From NCBI RefSeq assembly GCF_024137025.1, contig NZ_JAMYJR010000041.1, positions 62,001 through 126,000 of the forward strand: a stretch of DNA of 64,000 nucleotides, given 5' to 3'. The notes below the pieces were generated by a model. That model was not told where the DNA came from, ran no database searches, and saw only the letters and a list, made by a program, of their open reading frames with translations. The position numbers and the translations under genes are program-made. Position 1 is the first letter of the stretch; the number at the start of each line of letters is the position of its first letter. This document shows, one piece after another, positions 45,391 through 54,967 of the stretch. The DNA comes from Paractinoplanes aksuensis. Its GTDB lineage: Bacteria; Actinomycetota; Actinomycetes; Mycobacteriales; Micromonosporaceae.

Positions 45391-45807
45391 ATGGAACTCG
45401 ACCCCCGGGGTCAGCGCTTCGCCGCCACGCTGACCAGCATCGTTCTTGTCGTCGTGCTGGCGACCGGCTGGGGGTGGCTGGCGCTGGTGCAGACGGTCGT
45501 CTTCGCGATCACGGCGGCTGATCCCCGGCGCGGCCCCTACGCGTACGTCTATCGCGCCCTGTTGCTGCCGAGGCTGGGTCCGCCGGCCGAGCGTGAGCCC
45601 GTCGCGCCCGTCCGCTTCGCGCAGTTGGTCGGATTTAGCTTTCTGGCTGTCGCGAGTGTCGGCTACCTCACCGGGGTGACCACGCTGGGCGTCGTCTTCA
45701 CGGCGTTCGCGCTGCTCGCGGCTTTTCTCAACGCGGCCTTCGGGCTGTGCCTGGGGTGCGAGGCCTACCTGGCGATCAAGCGTCTGAGCGGCCCGAGAAG
45801 CGCCTGA
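45391..45807 (+). CDS. DUF4395 membrane protein
   Basis: 138 aa, four hydrophobic segments, with the family start DPRGQRFAA and the Cys-containing C-terminal FGLCLGCEAY (CxxC). DUF4395 proteins are often encoded with thioredoxin-like or sulfurtransferase genes; here a membrane thioredoxin gene lies about 2 kb upstream, not adjacent. Function unknown. Confidence 0.88.
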   Translation: MELDPRGQRFAATLTSIVLVVVLATGWGWLALVQTVVFAITAADPRRGPYAYVYRALLLPRLGPPAEREPVAPVRFAQLVGFSFLAVASVGYLTGVTTLGVVFTAFALLAAFLNAAFGLCLGCEAYLAIKRLSGPRSA

Positions 45808-45810
45808 GAA

Positions 45811-45850
45811 CACGACACGCCCGGTGGGGGGACCGGGCGCTGACGTCGTG
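45811..45850. terminator. Hairpin between convergent DUF4395 and response regulator genes
   Basis: An 8-bp stem (45818-45825 with 45832-45839) around GGGGGG, extended by an outer 6-bp stem CACGAC/GTCGTG (45811-45816 with 45845-45850). Confidence 0.55.
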
Positions 45851-45855
45851 GTGGA

Positions 45856-46524
45856 TCAGAACTTGGGTGCGTCGGGCGCCTCGAGCAGACCCAGCCGCAG
45901 CGCCGTCATCAGCGCCTGGGCCCGGTTGGCCGCGCCCAGCTTCTCGTACAGCTTCGAGATGTGGGTCTTGGCCGTGGACTCCGACACGAACAGCTGCTTG
46001 GCGATGCCGGCCACGCTCATGCCGTCGGCCAGCAGGCGCAGCACCTGACCCTCGCGGGGCGAGAGCTGCGGGCCGGACGGGGCCAGCCGGCGCTTCATGG
46101 CCTCGGCCAGGTCGGCCGCCGTGAAGGCGCTGGGCGCGGACGCCGCGTGCCGGGCCGCCGCCACGACCTCGTCGGCCGGGGCCGTCTTGGGCACGAACGC
46201 GCTGGCCCCCGCCTCGAGCGCGCCGAACAGCTGGTCGTCGCCCGCATACATGGTCAGGACCACGATGCCCATGTTGGCGTTGTTCTTGCGGAGGGCCTTG
46301 GTCGCCTCGAGGCCGCTGCCGTCGGGCAGCCGCAGGTCCATGATCACGACGTCCGGCTGCAGGGCGCCGGCCTGGCGGACCGCCTCGGCGGCCGTGGCCG
46401 CCTCGCCGACGACCTCGAACTGACGGTCGCGCTCGAATGCGTGTCGCAGCCCCTTACGAATCAAGTCATGATCGTCAACAAGGAGGACCTTGGTGCGCGT
46501 CGTCGGCGCCGGACTGGTCGACAT
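45856..46524 (-). CDS. NarL/LuxR-family response regulator
   Basis: 222 aa. The receiver domain (about 12-125) has the acidic pair DDH, phospho-acceptor Asp in VVIMDLRLPDGSG, Thr in VVLTMYAG and Lys in FVPKTAP. A LuxR-type helix-turn-helix follows (about 155-210; LSPREGQVLRLLADG, SESTAKTHISKLYEKL). It is the partner of the histidine kinase encoded 8 bp upstream. Confidence 0.96.
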   Translation of the reverse strand: MSTSPAPTTRTKVLLVDDHDLIRKGLRHAFERDRQFEVVGEAATAAEAVRQAGALQPDVVIMDLRLPDGSGLEATKALRKNNANMGIVVLTMYAGDDQLFGALEAGASAFVPKTAPADEVVAAARHAASAPSAFTAADLAEAMKRRLAPSGPQLSPREGQVLRLLADGMSVAGIAKQLFVSESTAKTHISKLYEKLGAANRAQALMTALRLGLLEAPDAPKF

Positions 46525-46531
46525 GCTCGGG

Positions 46532-48220
46532 TTACTCCCCTTCTGGAGCGGAAACGCTATTCCGCACGCTATCGCGCCTCGCGGAAGATCCCAGCACTAC
46601 GGCAACGGTTGTCCCGCTGGGGTGTCGCGGAGTGATCTTCAAGCGGCCCCGGATCCGCTCGGCCCGCTCGGCCATGATGGTCAGACCGTACCGACCGTCC
46701 GGGCGGTCGTCAGCGAAGCCCCGGCCGTCGTCGGAGACCTCGATCTCGGCGAACGGCGGGTCGACGGTGCAGGTAACCCACAGGTTAGAGGCTCCGGCGT
46801 GCTTGCGCGCGTTGGTGATCGCCTCTTGGGCGATGCGCAGCAGCTCGGCCTCGGTGGCCGCGGGCAGACGGGCCGTCGATTCGTCAAAAGTGAAGTGGAC
46901 CCGCAGGCCGGCCGAGGTGCCGAGGGTGCGGGCGTACTCGGCGATCGCGGCGGCCAGGCCACCGTTGCGATCCACCTCGGAACGCAGCTCGAACAGGCTC
47001 AGCCGCAGCTCGGTGATCACGCGGGTCACCTCGGCCCGCAGCGCGCGCAGCTCCTCGGCCGTCTCTTCGGCGCCCTCGGGCAGGGTGGCCTGCGCGTTGT
47101 CGATGCCGTAGCCGACCATGACGAGCTCTTGCGCGACGCCGTCGTGGATCTCGCGGGCCAGGCGCTGACGTTCCTCATTGGTGGCCAGCGAGCGCACGTC
47201 GTCGAAGAGCAGGGCGGCTTCCAACCGCAGGGCGGCGGCGTCGGTCACCCAGGTGACCTCGTTGACCGTTTCCTTCGGGTACGCGTTGGCGACGTCGCTT
47301 TCCAGAATGACCAGCCCGATCGTGCGGACCCCGGCGACCAGCGGCACGACCAGCGACGAGACGTCGCCGCGGCGGCTCGAGCGGGCCTGTGAGCGGCTGG
47401 CCGTCTGGGGCTGCTGGCTGGCCCAGGCGTCGGCGATGGCCGAGTCGGCGTCGAGCGTGACCTCCCAGTCGACGCGCTCGACCCCGGTCTGGGCCAGCAC
47501 GACGAGCCGGCCGCCGCCGCTGGCCGACAGCACCGCGGCCCGGTCGGACGGCTTGACCAGGCGCAGCTCTTCTAGCAGGTGCTCCGAGATGCCGCCCGGG
47601 TCGAGGGTGGCCCCGGGCAGCGAACGGGCCACGCTGCGGAGCTGGGTGAGAAGGCGAGTGGCTTCCGCGTACGGCTGGGGGGTCGGTTCCGAGGGCTGCA
47701 TGAACTGGCGCATGGTGTCGGCCGCGAACGTGATGATCGCCCCCAGCACCAGCCACTGCCCGCTGGCGGCGAGGAAGCCGGGCTGGGTGATCGGGCTGAC
47801 CTCGCCGACCAGGGTGCCGCCGACGACCATCGAGACCGCGGCCACCCCGAGCAGCGCCGTGCCCTCGGTGGGGCGGCGGCGCAGCGCGGCGGTGAGCAGC
47901 GGGACGGCCAGATAGGGCAGCACGGCCTCGGCCCCGAAACCGGCGTCCAATGTGTTGTTGAGGTCGCTGGCCACGGCGATCGACCCGGCCGCGAGACCCG
48001 TGACGACCACCTCGGCGAAACGGCCCAGCGGGGCGAAGAGGTGATGGTCGGGGGCGATCACCGCGGGCAGCGCGGCGACGGCGAGAAGAGCGATCCAGCC
48101 CAGCTGGGCGGGGTCGCCGGTGGCGATCAGGGTCAGGGCCGCGACCAGCGCGAGCATGACGATGCGCGCGGCCACCGCGAGCGGTTGGACGCGCGCGTTG
48201 ACGTTGGCAAGGAGCGGCAC
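46532..48220 (-). CDS. Sensor histidine kinase (NarX/HisKA_3 type)
   Basis: 562 aa from GTG 48220; the longer frame to 48355 reads like non-coding DNA. The N-terminus has about five to six hydrophobic segments, then a GAF-like region (about 230-350), the HisKA_3 segment RQRLAREIHDGVAQEL with the phospho-accepting His, and the HATPase domain with NARKHAGA and DDGRGF. The signal is unknown; a membrane-spanning sensor region plus GAF suggests an internal redox or ligand cue. Confidence 0.93.
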   Translation of the reverse strand: MPLLANVNARVQPLAVAARIVMLALVAALTLIATGDPAQLGWIALLAVAALPAVIAPDHHLFAPLGRFAEVVVTGLAAGSIAVASDLNNTLDAGFGAEAVLPYLAVPLLTAALRRRPTEGTALLGVAAVSMVVGGTLVGEVSPITQPGFLAASGQWLVLGAIITFAADTMRQFMQPSEPTPQPYAEATRLLTQLRSVARSLPGATLDPGGISEHLLEELRLVKPSDRAAVLSASGGGRLVVLAQTGVERVDWEVTLDADSAIADAWASQQPQTASRSQARSSRRGDVSSLVVPLVAGVRTIGLVILESDVANAYPKETVNEVTWVTDAAALRLEAALLFDDVRSLATNEERQRLAREIHDGVAQELVMVGYGIDNAQATLPEGAEETAEELRALRAEVTRVITELRLSLFELRSEVDRNGGLAAAIAEYARTLGTSAGLRVHFTFDESTARLPAATEAELLRIAQEAITNARKHAGASNLWVTCTVDPPFAEIEVSDDGRGFADDRPDGRYGLTIMAERAERIRGRLKITPRHPSGTTVAVVLGSSARRDSVRNSVSAPEGE

Positions 48221-48273
48221 CTGACGGATGGTAGCCGCCTCGGAACGATCTGGCTCATCGCGCCCGGCCCGGC

Positions 48274-48330
48274 CGCCAGGAATGTCGTCCGGAGCGAGAG
48301 CCGGGCCCGGCCCGCCCGCCAGGAATGTCG
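48274..48330. repeat. 14-bp direct repeats in the kinase/SRPBCC divergent region
   Basis: CGCCAGGAATGTCG occurs twice in the same orientation (48274-48287 and 48317-48330), 43 bp apart, between the kinase and SRPBCC starts. Possibly binding sites of a shared regulator. Confidence 0.4.
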
Positions 48331-48353
48331 GACGCGGGAGGTAGCCTCCGTGC

Positions 48354-48806
48354 ATGGCGGATACCTCGACGCAGTCGATCCAGGTCCATGCGCCCCTCGA
48401 CCGCGTGGCCGCGGTGATCAGCGACTTCGCGCGCTATCCGGAGTGGGCCGAGGCGATGAAGCAGGTGGAGGTCCTCGAGGAGTACGAGGACGGCTACGCC
48501 TACCGCGTGCGCTTCGTGATCGACGCCGGGGTCATGGCCGACGACTACACGCTCGAGTACGCGTATGCCGACGACCTCTCCCGCATCGAGTGGCACCTGA
48601 TCGAGCCCTCGAAGACCCAGAAGTCGCAGCGCGGCTCCTACGACCTGGCCGAGGGCGCCGACGGGGTCACCACGGTGACCTACACGCTCGAGGTCGAGCT
48701 CTCGATCGGCATGCTGGGCATGTTCCGGCGGAAAGCCGAAAAGATGATCATGGACACGGCGTTGAAGCAGCTCAAGCGCCGGGTCGAGAGCCTTCCGGCG
48801 GACTGA
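48354..48806 (+). CDS. SRPBCC/START-like protein
   Basis: 150 aa. The helix-grip fold is recognisable from SIQVHAPLDRVAAVISDFARYPEWAEA (residues 8-35) and the C-terminal long helix (KAEKMIMDTALKQLKRRVES). Such proteins bind hydrophobic ligands in a deep pocket. It corresponds in position and type to Rv2185c near pimB' as I recall. Ligand unknown. Confidence 0.92.
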   Translation: MADTSTQSIQVHAPLDRVAAVISDFARYPEWAEAMKQVEVLEEYEDGYAYRVRFVIDAGVMADDYTLEYAYADDLSRIEWHLIEPSKTQKSQRGSYDLAEGADGVTTVTYTLEVELSIGMLGMFRRKAEKMIMDTALKQLKRRVESLPAD

Positions 48807-48825
48807 GCGGACGAGGGAGGGTTCC

Positions 48826-49716
48826 ATGGCCGGATCAGCGCGTGAGGAGGCCGAGCGGCTCGTCGCTTCGGTGCTGGCGCGGGCCGTGACAGGTCAGGCG
48901 TTCGGCGAGAAGTGGGCCACCGGCGAGCCGGAGTGCTGCGTGTGCCCCGTGTGCAAGGCCATCGCGGCCATGCGCGACCCGAGCCCGCAGACCGCGGCCC
49001 GGCTGGCCGGCAGCGCGGGTGACCTCGCGGGGTCGGTCGCGGGGCTGCTGCGCTCGGTCTCGGCCATCGTGGGCGAGCGGCCCAAGCCGGCGACGCCCCC
49101 GCCCGCTCCGCCGACCCCCAACGCCGACCAGGCCTGGTCCGTCGCCACCCGCGCGGCCCGTCCCGCCGGCGGGAGCGGTGGTCCCGGGCGTACGGACGAC
49201 GGCGGGCCGGGGCGGGCCGGGCGCGATCGCGCCGGTGCGAACGGCGTCGAGCCCGGTGAAACGGGCGGATCCGACGTCAACCACGCCGACGGGGCGTGGG
49301 CAGCAGCCACGAACAGCGGCGGCGAGCACGCGGCGGCCGGGGGCGACGACCCGTGGGCCGCGGCCACGACGGCCAGCGCTGCGAACGCGGCTGCGGACTA
49401 CGCGGCCGAGTTGGCCGGGCGGCGGGCCGCCGCGCTGCAGGCGGCGGCGGACGCCGAGCGCCGGGTGGCCGAAGCCGCGGCTCAGGCCAAGGCGCGTCGC
49501 GAGGCGGCGAGCGCAGCCGCGCGCGAGACGGGCGACACGGCCGGACAGGCGGCGCGTGAGGCCCGTACCCCACGAAGGTTGGATGTGTGGGCGGCGGCCA
49601 CCGCCGATGAGGGTGTCGGCTCCGTGGCTTCCGGCGACACGGTGGATCATGATGTTGCCGACGAGGCCGAGGGTGCCGGCGGGGCGGGCGACGAGGCTCG
49701 CCGCGACGGCGCGTAG
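48826..49716 (+). CDS. Ala-rich hypothetical protein with N-terminal Cys motif
   Basis: 296 aa. Only the N-terminus looks conserved: GQAFGEKWATGEPECCVCPVCKAIAAMRDP (about residues 23-52), with CxCxxC-like cysteines that could bind a metal. The rest is Ala/Gly-rich low complexity with four WAAAT repeats and a short coiled region. It lies between SRPBCC and glucokinase genes, with GGAGG upstream. Function unknown. Confidence 0.75.
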   Translation: MAGSAREEAERLVASVLARAVTGQAFGEKWATGEPECCVCPVCKAIAAMRDPSPQTAARLAGSAGDLAGSVAGLLRSVSAIVGERPKPATPPPAPPTPNADQAWSVATRAARPAGGSGGPGRTDDGGPGRAGRDRAGANGVEPGETGGSDVNHADGAWAAATNSGGEHAAAGGDDPWAAATTASAANAAADYAAELAGRRAAALQAAADAERRVAEAAAQAKARREAASAAARETGDTAGQAAREARTPRRLDVWAAATADEGVGSVASGDTVDHDVADEAEGAGGAGDEARRDGA

Positions 49717-49745
49717 TAGCGAACTTTTATGAGGGGACGGGCAGC

Positions 49746-50693
49746 GTGACGCTGACCATCGGAGTCGACGTCGGCGGCACCAAGGTGGCCGGTGGGGTGG
49801 TCGACGAGCACGGCACAGTGCTGGCTTCGAACCGCCGGGACACCCCCGCCGAGGACCCGGCCGGCACCCGGGACACGATCGTCGAGGTCGCGGCCGAGCT
49901 GGCGCGGGAGTTCCCCGCGGCCACGGCGATCGGCATCGGCGCCGCGGCCTGGATCGACGCGGCCGGATCGACCGTGCTGTTCGCCCCCAACCTGGCCTGG
50001 CGGGACGAGCCGCTGCGGGACTACGTGACCAAGGCCGTCGGCCTGCCCACCGTGCTCGAGAACGACGCCAACGTCGCCGCCTGGGCCGAGTTCCGGTACG
50101 GGGTGGCCCGGGCCGCCGACTCGATGGTGATGATCACCGTGGGCACCGGCATCGGGGGCGGCATCGTGCTCAACGGCAAGCTGTGGCGCGGCGCCAACGG
50201 CATCGCGGCCGAGCTCGGCCACATTCAGTCGGTGCCTGACGGTCACCCCTGCGGCTGCGGCCGCCTCGGCTGCCTCGAGCAGTACGCGAGCGGCAACGCC
50301 CTGGTCCGCTTCGCCCGGGCCGGCGCCCGCCAGGAGCCGGAGCGGGCGGCCAAGCTGCTCGAGCTGGCCGGCGGCGACCCGCTGGCGATCAGCGGCCGCC
50401 AGATCACCGAGGCCGCACGGGCCGGCGACGGCGTCGCCCGGGACGCGTTCGCCCAGATCGGCTACTGGCTCGGCGTCGCGATGGCCGACCTGGCCCAGAG
50501 CTTCGACCCCGAGATCCTGGTCGTCGGGGGCGGGGTCGTCGACGCCGGCGAGCTGCTCATGGTGCCGACCCGGACGACCTACCGCGACCAGCTCAAACAG
50601 CGCGGCCGGTTCCCGGTGGCCGACCTCAGCGCGGCCGAGACGGGCAACACGGCCGGCGTGGTGGGGGCGGCCGACCTGGCCCGTCGCGGCTGA
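49746..50693 (+). CDS. glkA: ROK-family glucokinase
   Basis: 315 aa. The ATP-binding GVDVGGTKVAGGVVD (residues 6-20), catalytic Asp region ENDANVAAW, and the ROK signature with Zn-binding CGCGRLGCLEQYASG (about 175-190) are all present. ROK glucokinases phosphorylate glucose in the cytoplasm and act in carbon catabolite control in streptomycetes. The GTG start is 29 bp after the previous gene and the stop is coupled to the next gene. Confidence 0.95.
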   Translation: MTLTIGVDVGGTKVAGGVVDEHGTVLASNRRDTPAEDPAGTRDTIVEVAAELAREFPAATAIGIGAAAWIDAAGSTVLFAPNLAWRDEPLRDYVTKAVGLPTVLENDANVAAWAEFRYGVARAADSMVMITVGTGIGGGIVLNGKLWRGANGIAAELGHIQSVPDGHPCGCGRLGCLEQYASGNALVRFARAGARQEPERAAKLLELAGGDPLAISGRQITEAARAGDGVARDAFAQIGYWLGVAMADLAQSFDPEILVVGGGVVDAGELLMVPTRTTYRDQLKQRGRFPVADLSAAETGNTAGVVGAADLARRG

Positions 50694-51370
50694 TGTCCGG
50701 CGCGCGGCTGCGGGTCGTCAGCTACAACGTCCACGGTCTGAAGGACGACCGGGCCGCCCTGGTCGGCGTGATCCGGGCGCTGGCGCCCGACGTGCTGGTG
50801 GTGCAGGAGGCGCCGCGCCGGTTCCGCTGGCGGCACAAGTGCGCGGCCCTGGCCGACGACGTGGGCATGGTGGTGGCCGCCGGCGGTCTGCCCTCGCTGG
50901 GCAATCTGCTGCTGGTCAGCCTGCGGGTCGCGGTGCACGAGACGTGGTGCATGCGCTACCCGCTCACCCCGGGCCGGCATCTGCGTGGGGCCGCGTTCGC
51001 CCGCGGTTCGGTGCGCGGCGGCCAGTTCACGGTTTCGGGCTCGCACCTGGCCACCGATCCGGCCGAGCGGCCGGTGCAGGCCGCGCTCTGGAAGCAGGAG
51101 CTGAGCCGGGTCGAGGGGCCGGTGATCGCCGCGGCCGACCTCAACGAGGGCCCGGGCGGCGGCGCGTGGCGCACGGTCGAGGACGGCCTGGTGTCGTACG
51201 CGGATGCGCTGCCCACGTTCCCGGCCGCGGTGCCCAACCGGCGGATCGACGGGCTGTTCGTGAGCCCCGACATCACCATCGAGAAGTACGAGATCGTGGA
51301 GTCCGACCAGGCCCGCCGGGCCAGTGATCATCTTCCTGTCGTAGCGGACGTGCAGCTCCCTTCCAACTGA
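50693..51370 (+). CDS. Endonuclease/exonuclease/phosphatase family protein
   Basis: 225 aa. EEP-fold motifs: SYNVHGLKDD (about 10-19), VVQEAPRR, GSHLATDP, ADLNEGPGGG and the C-terminal DHLPVVADV. The Asn, Glu, Asp-x-Asn and Asp-His residues correspond to metal and catalytic positions. It overlaps the glucokinase stop by one base and is probably in the same operon. Whether it acts on nucleic acids, phospholipids or phosphoinositides cannot be told. Confidence 0.9.
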   Translation: MSGARLRVVSYNVHGLKDDRAALVGVIRALAPDVLVVQEAPRRFRWRHKCAALADDVGMVVAAGGLPSLGNLLLVSLRVAVHETWCMRYPLTPGRHLRGAAFARGSVRGGQFTVSGSHLATDPAERPVQAALWKQELSRVEGPVIAAADLNEGPGGGAWRTVEDGLVSYADALPTFPAAVPNRRIDGLFVSPDITIEKYEIVESDQARRASDHLPVVADVQLPSN

Positions 51371-51396
51371 GCGGTAGCATCTGGCAATATCGCCGG

Positions 51397-52728
51397 GTGC
51401 CCGACACTCCCGACATCGCCGACCGTCATGACGCCGTGTGCGTCATCGGGGCCGGCGCCAGCGGTCTCGCCGCGATCAAGAATCTGCGTGAGGCCGGATT
51501 CGAGGTCGACTGCTACGAGCGGGAGACGTCGGTCGGCGGCGCCTGGAACTGGCGTCACGACCGCAGCCCGGTCTACGCCGGCACCCACCTGATCACCTCG
51601 CGGCCGCTGACCGAGTTCCCCGACTTCCCGATGCCGGACACGTGGCCCGACTATCCCGACCACAAGATGGTGCTGTCCTATCTGGAGCGCTATTCCGCCC
51701 ATTTCGGGCTGGAGAGTGACGTCTGGTTCGGCACCGAGGTGGTGTCGGTCGCGCCGACCGGCGACGGCCGCTGGAACGTGACGACGCAGAGCACCGGCGG
51801 CGGCTCGTCGCGGGTGCAGCGGTATGCCGGGGTGGTCGTGGCCAACGGGCACAACTGGTCCGCGGCCCGGCCCGAGATCCCCGGTGACTTCCGCGGCCAG
51901 GTGATCCACTCGGCCCAGTACAAGGACCCGGCCCAGCTTCGCAACCGCAAGGTGCTGGTGATCGGCGGCGGCAACACCGGCTGTGACATCGCCGTCGAAG
52001 CCGCTCAGCAGGCGACCATGGTCTGGCACTCGACGCGGCGTGGTTACTGGTACGCGCCCAAGTACGTCTTCGGCCGCCCGGCCGACCAGGTGAACGCCCG
52101 GCGGATCCCGCTGCGCCTGCGGCAGTGGCTCTATCGCAAGGCCGTCGGGTTCACCGCCGGCGATCTGACCCGCTACGGCGTGCCGGCTCCGGACCATCAG
52201 CCGTACGAAAGTCACCCGACCGTCAACAGCCAGCTCCCGTACTACCTGGGTCATGGGCGGATCACCGCCGTGCCCGACGTGACCGAGTTCGACGGCGGCT
52301 CGGTGGTGCTGGCCGACGGCCGCCGCATCGAGCCCGACCTGGTGATCACCGCGACCGGCTACCGCCCGCGCTTCGAGTTCCTGGCCCCCGAACTGCTGGA
52401 TACGGCCGAGGACGGGCGGCCCGATCTGCACCTGCACGCGTTCGCTCGCAAGCATCCGACACTGGCCGTGGTCGGGCTGGTGCAGGCCGACTTCGGGCTG
52501 TTCCCGCTGGCGCACTGGCAGAGCGTGGCGGTGGCGCGGTGGCTGCGGCTGCGGGTGACCGACCCGGAGCGCGCGACCGCCGTCCAGCAGAAGGAGTCGA
52601 CGCGGCCCGTCGCGAGCTGGTCGAAGCGCCGGGTGGTGCCGACCGAACGGCACTGGTTCGAGGTCGACCACGGCGACTACCTGCGGGCCGTCGAGGGCTT
52701 GCTGCGCGAGATGGAGACGGCGGCGTGA
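51397..52728 (+). CDS. Flavin-containing monooxygenase
   Basis: 443 aa, GTG start. FAD-binding GAGASGLAAIKNL (about 12-24), the FMO fingerprint FRGQVIHSAQYKD (F-x-G-x3-H-x3-Y; about 165-177) and the NADPH-binding GGGNTGCDIAVEA (about 189-201) identify a class B flavoprotein monooxygenase of the FMO type, which oxygenates N or S in substrates. The next gene overlaps its stop by 4 bp (GTGA), so they are coupled. Confidence 0.93.
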   Translation: MPDTPDIADRHDAVCVIGAGASGLAAIKNLREAGFEVDCYERETSVGGAWNWRHDRSPVYAGTHLITSRPLTEFPDFPMPDTWPDYPDHKMVLSYLERYSAHFGLESDVWFGTEVVSVAPTGDGRWNVTTQSTGGGSSRVQRYAGVVVANGHNWSAARPEIPGDFRGQVIHSAQYKDPAQLRNRKVLVIGGGNTGCDIAVEAAQQATMVWHSTRRGYWYAPKYVFGRPADQVNARRIPLRLRQWLYRKAVGFTAGDLTRYGVPAPDHQPYESHPTVNSQLPYYLGHGRITAVPDVTEFDGGSVVLADGRRIEPDLVITATGYRPRFEFLAPELLDTAEDGRPDLHLHAFARKHPTLAVVGLVQADFGLFPLAHWQSVAVARWLRLRVTDPERATAVQQKESTRPVASWSKRRVVPTERHWFEVDHGDYLRAVEGLLREMETAA

Positions 52729-53498
52729 GGTCGCAGGTGCTGCGCTACGAGGACTGGACCGACCCGGTGCCGGCGGCCGAGCGTGAGGTCGTCTCGCTGA
52801 CCGAGGACGCGCGGACCGACCGGCCGCCGTTGCTGTTCGTGCCCGGCCTCGGTCACGGCGCGTGGGCGTTCGCTGAGACGTGGCTGCCCCGGGCGGCGGC
52901 GCGGGGCTTCGCGGCCCATGCCCTCACCCCGCGGCCGGACGGCGACCTGCGGGCCCAGGTGCACGACGTGGTGCAGGTGGCGGCGTCCCTGCCCCGGCAG
53001 GCCGTGCTCGTCGGCCAGGGGGCCGGTGCGCTCGTGGTGGCGTACGCCATGGGTCGTTACCCGGTCCGGGCCGCGGTGCTCGCGGCGCCGGTGATGGACG
53101 GCTGGCCGACGCTGGGGGCGGCGCTGCGGGCCAACCCGTTCGGCACGCTGCCGGCCCTGTTCGGCGGGCGGCTGCGGCTGAATCGGCGGCAGCTGTTCGG
53201 CCCGGAGATGCCGGCCGAGGACGCCCAGCGGTTCCTCGAGCGGATCGTCGCGCGGCCGCGGCGCGAACTGGTCACCCACGACCCCGCGCCGCGCCCGGTC
53301 GGCGACCCGCCGGTGCTGGTGGTGGGCAGCCCGGACGACCGGGTGGTGCCGCGGACGTCGCTCGACCGCACCGCCACTCGCTACGGCAGCGCGCCGTTGC
53401 TCTTCCCCGGCATGGGCCACGAACTGATGCTCGACGTGACCTGGGCCGACCCGATCGAGGCCATTGTGGACTGGCTCGAAAAAGAGCTAGAGAGCTAG
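52725..53498 (+). CDS. Alpha/beta-hydrolase fold protein lacking the nucleophile serine
   Basis: 257 aa, GTG start. The fold is recognisable from the oxyanion region FVPGLGHGAWAF (about 38-49), the nucleophile elbow LVGQGAGALVV, the acid strand VVGSPDDRVVP and the late His in GMGHELML. The elbow reads GQGAG instead of GxSxG: the residue at the nucleophile position (about 99) is Gly. The protein is therefore probably not a hydrolase in the classical sense and may serve as a cofactor-free oxygenase, binding protein or inactive partner of the coupled FMO. Its 3' end overlaps otsA by 12 bp. Confidence 0.9.
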   Translation: MRSQVLRYEDWTDPVPAAEREVVSLTEDARTDRPPLLFVPGLGHGAWAFAETWLPRAAARGFAAHALTPRPDGDLRAQVHDVVQVAASLPRQAVLVGQGAGALVVAYAMGRYPVRAAVLAAPVMDGWPTLGAALRANPFGTLPALFGGRLRLNRRQLFGPEMPAEDAQRFLERIVARPRRELVTHDPAPRPVGDPPVLVVGSPDDRVVPRTSLDRTATRYGSAPLLFPGMGHELMLDVTWADPIEAIVDWLEKELES

Positions 53499-54890
53499 CG
53501 ACCGGGCCAGATCCAGTTCGGTGAGGTAGGCGCGGGCCCAGGCGTGGATGTCGTTGGCGGTGATGTACGAACGCATCGCCTTCATGCGGGTGGCCAGGTC
53601 GCCCGGGTCGGCCGCCAGGGCGTGCAGCAGTGTCTCTTTGAGACCGTCGACGTCGTGCGGGTTGACCAGGAAAGCGTCCTCGAGCTCGGCCGCGGCCCCG
53701 GCGAACTCGCTGAGCACCAGGGCGCCGCTGTCGTCGCGCCGGGCCGCCACGAACTCTTTGGCGACCAGGTTCATGCCGTCGCGCAGCGGGGTCACCACCA
53801 TGACGTCGGCGGTCTGGTAGAGCGCGGCCAGGTCGGCCCGGTCGAACGGCTGGTTGAGGTAGTGGATGGCCGGCTCGCCGACCCGCCCGTACTCGCCGTT
53901 GATGCGGCCGACCTCGCCCTCGATGCGGTCGCGCAGCCCGCGGTAGTTCTCCACGCGTTCGCGGCTGGGCACAGCCACCTGCACCATCACCGTGTCGCGG
54001 ACCTTGAGCCGGCCGTCGCGGAGCAGTTCCGAGTACGCGGTGAGCCGGTGCTCGATGCCCTTGGTGTAGTCGAGCCGGTCGACGCTGAGCAGCACCCGCT
54101 TGTGCGAGCCGAGGTCGTGCCGCAGGCGACGGGCCTGGTTCACCACGTACGGCCGGGCCGAGAGCGACCGCATCTCGGCCACATCGATCGACACGGGGAA
54201 GGCGCCTGTCCGGACCACGCGGTCGTCCAATGTGATCGCGTCGTCGGCACCGCGGGCGTCGAGCAGCTTCGCGGCCAGCTGGGCGACGTTGTGGGCCGCT
54301 TGCGGTCGCTGGAAGCCCACCAGATCGGCCCCGAGCATGCCGCGCAGCAGCTCGACCCGGCGCGGCAGCTGCATGAACAGCTCGGGCGGCGGGAACGGCA
54401 CGTGCAGGAAGAAGCCGATCACCACGTCGGGCCGCATCTCGCGCAGGAGCTGGGGAACGAGCTGCAGGTGGTAGTCCTGCACCCAGACCGTGGCCCCGGG
54501 CTCGGCCACCTCGGCCGCGGCCTCGGCGAAGCGCCGGTTGACCGAGCGGTACGTCTCCCACCAGCCGCGGTCGAAGACGGGCGGCTCGACCGCGTCGTGA
54601 TAGAGCGGCCACAGTGTCGAGTTGGCGAATCCCTCGTAGTAGCCGCGCGCCTCGGCCTCGGTCAGCGAGACCGGGCACAGCCGCAGCGTCCCGAGGTCGG
54701 GCAGCCGCTGGGCCTCGCCGATCGTGCCGGTCCAGCCGACCCAGGTCGCGGGGGTCTGTTCGAGGATCGCGTGCAGAGCGCCGGCCAGGCCGCCGGGGCT
54801 TCGGCGCCACTCGCACGCGCCGTCGGGGGCGATGTTGTCGTCGAGCGGAAGACGGTTGGCCACGACGACGAGCGAGCTCTGACGCATCAC
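53487..54890 (-). CDS. otsA: Alpha,alpha-trehalose-phosphate synthase
   Basis: 467 aa. OtsA transfers glucose from UDP- or GDP-glucose to glucose 6-phosphate. Landmarks: VVANRLPL at the N-terminus, [30 protein letters not shown] and [12 protein letters not shown]. otsB (phosphatase) is not next to it. The start is one of the two ATGs at 54890/54887. Confidence 0.95.
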   Translation of the reverse strand: MMRQSSLVVVANRLPLDDNIAPDGACEWRRSPGGLAGALHAILEQTPATWVGWTGTIGEAQRLPDLGTLRLCPVSLTEAEARGYYEGFANSTLWPLYHDAVEPPVFDRGWWETYRSVNRRFAEAAAEVAEPGATVWVQDYHLQLVPQLLREMRPDVVIGFFLHVPFPPPELFMQLPRRVELLRGMLGADLVGFQRPQAAHNVAQLAAKLLDARGADDAITLDDRVVRTGAFPVSIDVAEMRSLSARPYVVNQARRLRHDLGSHKRVLLSVDRLDYTKGIEHRLTAYSELLRDGRLKVRDTVMVQVAVPSRERVENYRGLRDRIEGEVGRINGEYGRVGEPAIHYLNQPFDRADLAALYQTADVMVVTPLRDGMNLVAKEFVAARRDDSGALVLSEFAGAAAELEDAFLVNPHDVDGLKETLLHALAADPGDLATRMKAMRSYITANDIHAWARAYLTELDLARSLAL

Positions 54891-54967
54891 CGAAGGTTAT
54901 CGGATGGCTACTCGCAATTAGACCGACGATGGTCGATTAAACATGGTTTTAATTTTCGAACAATGCG

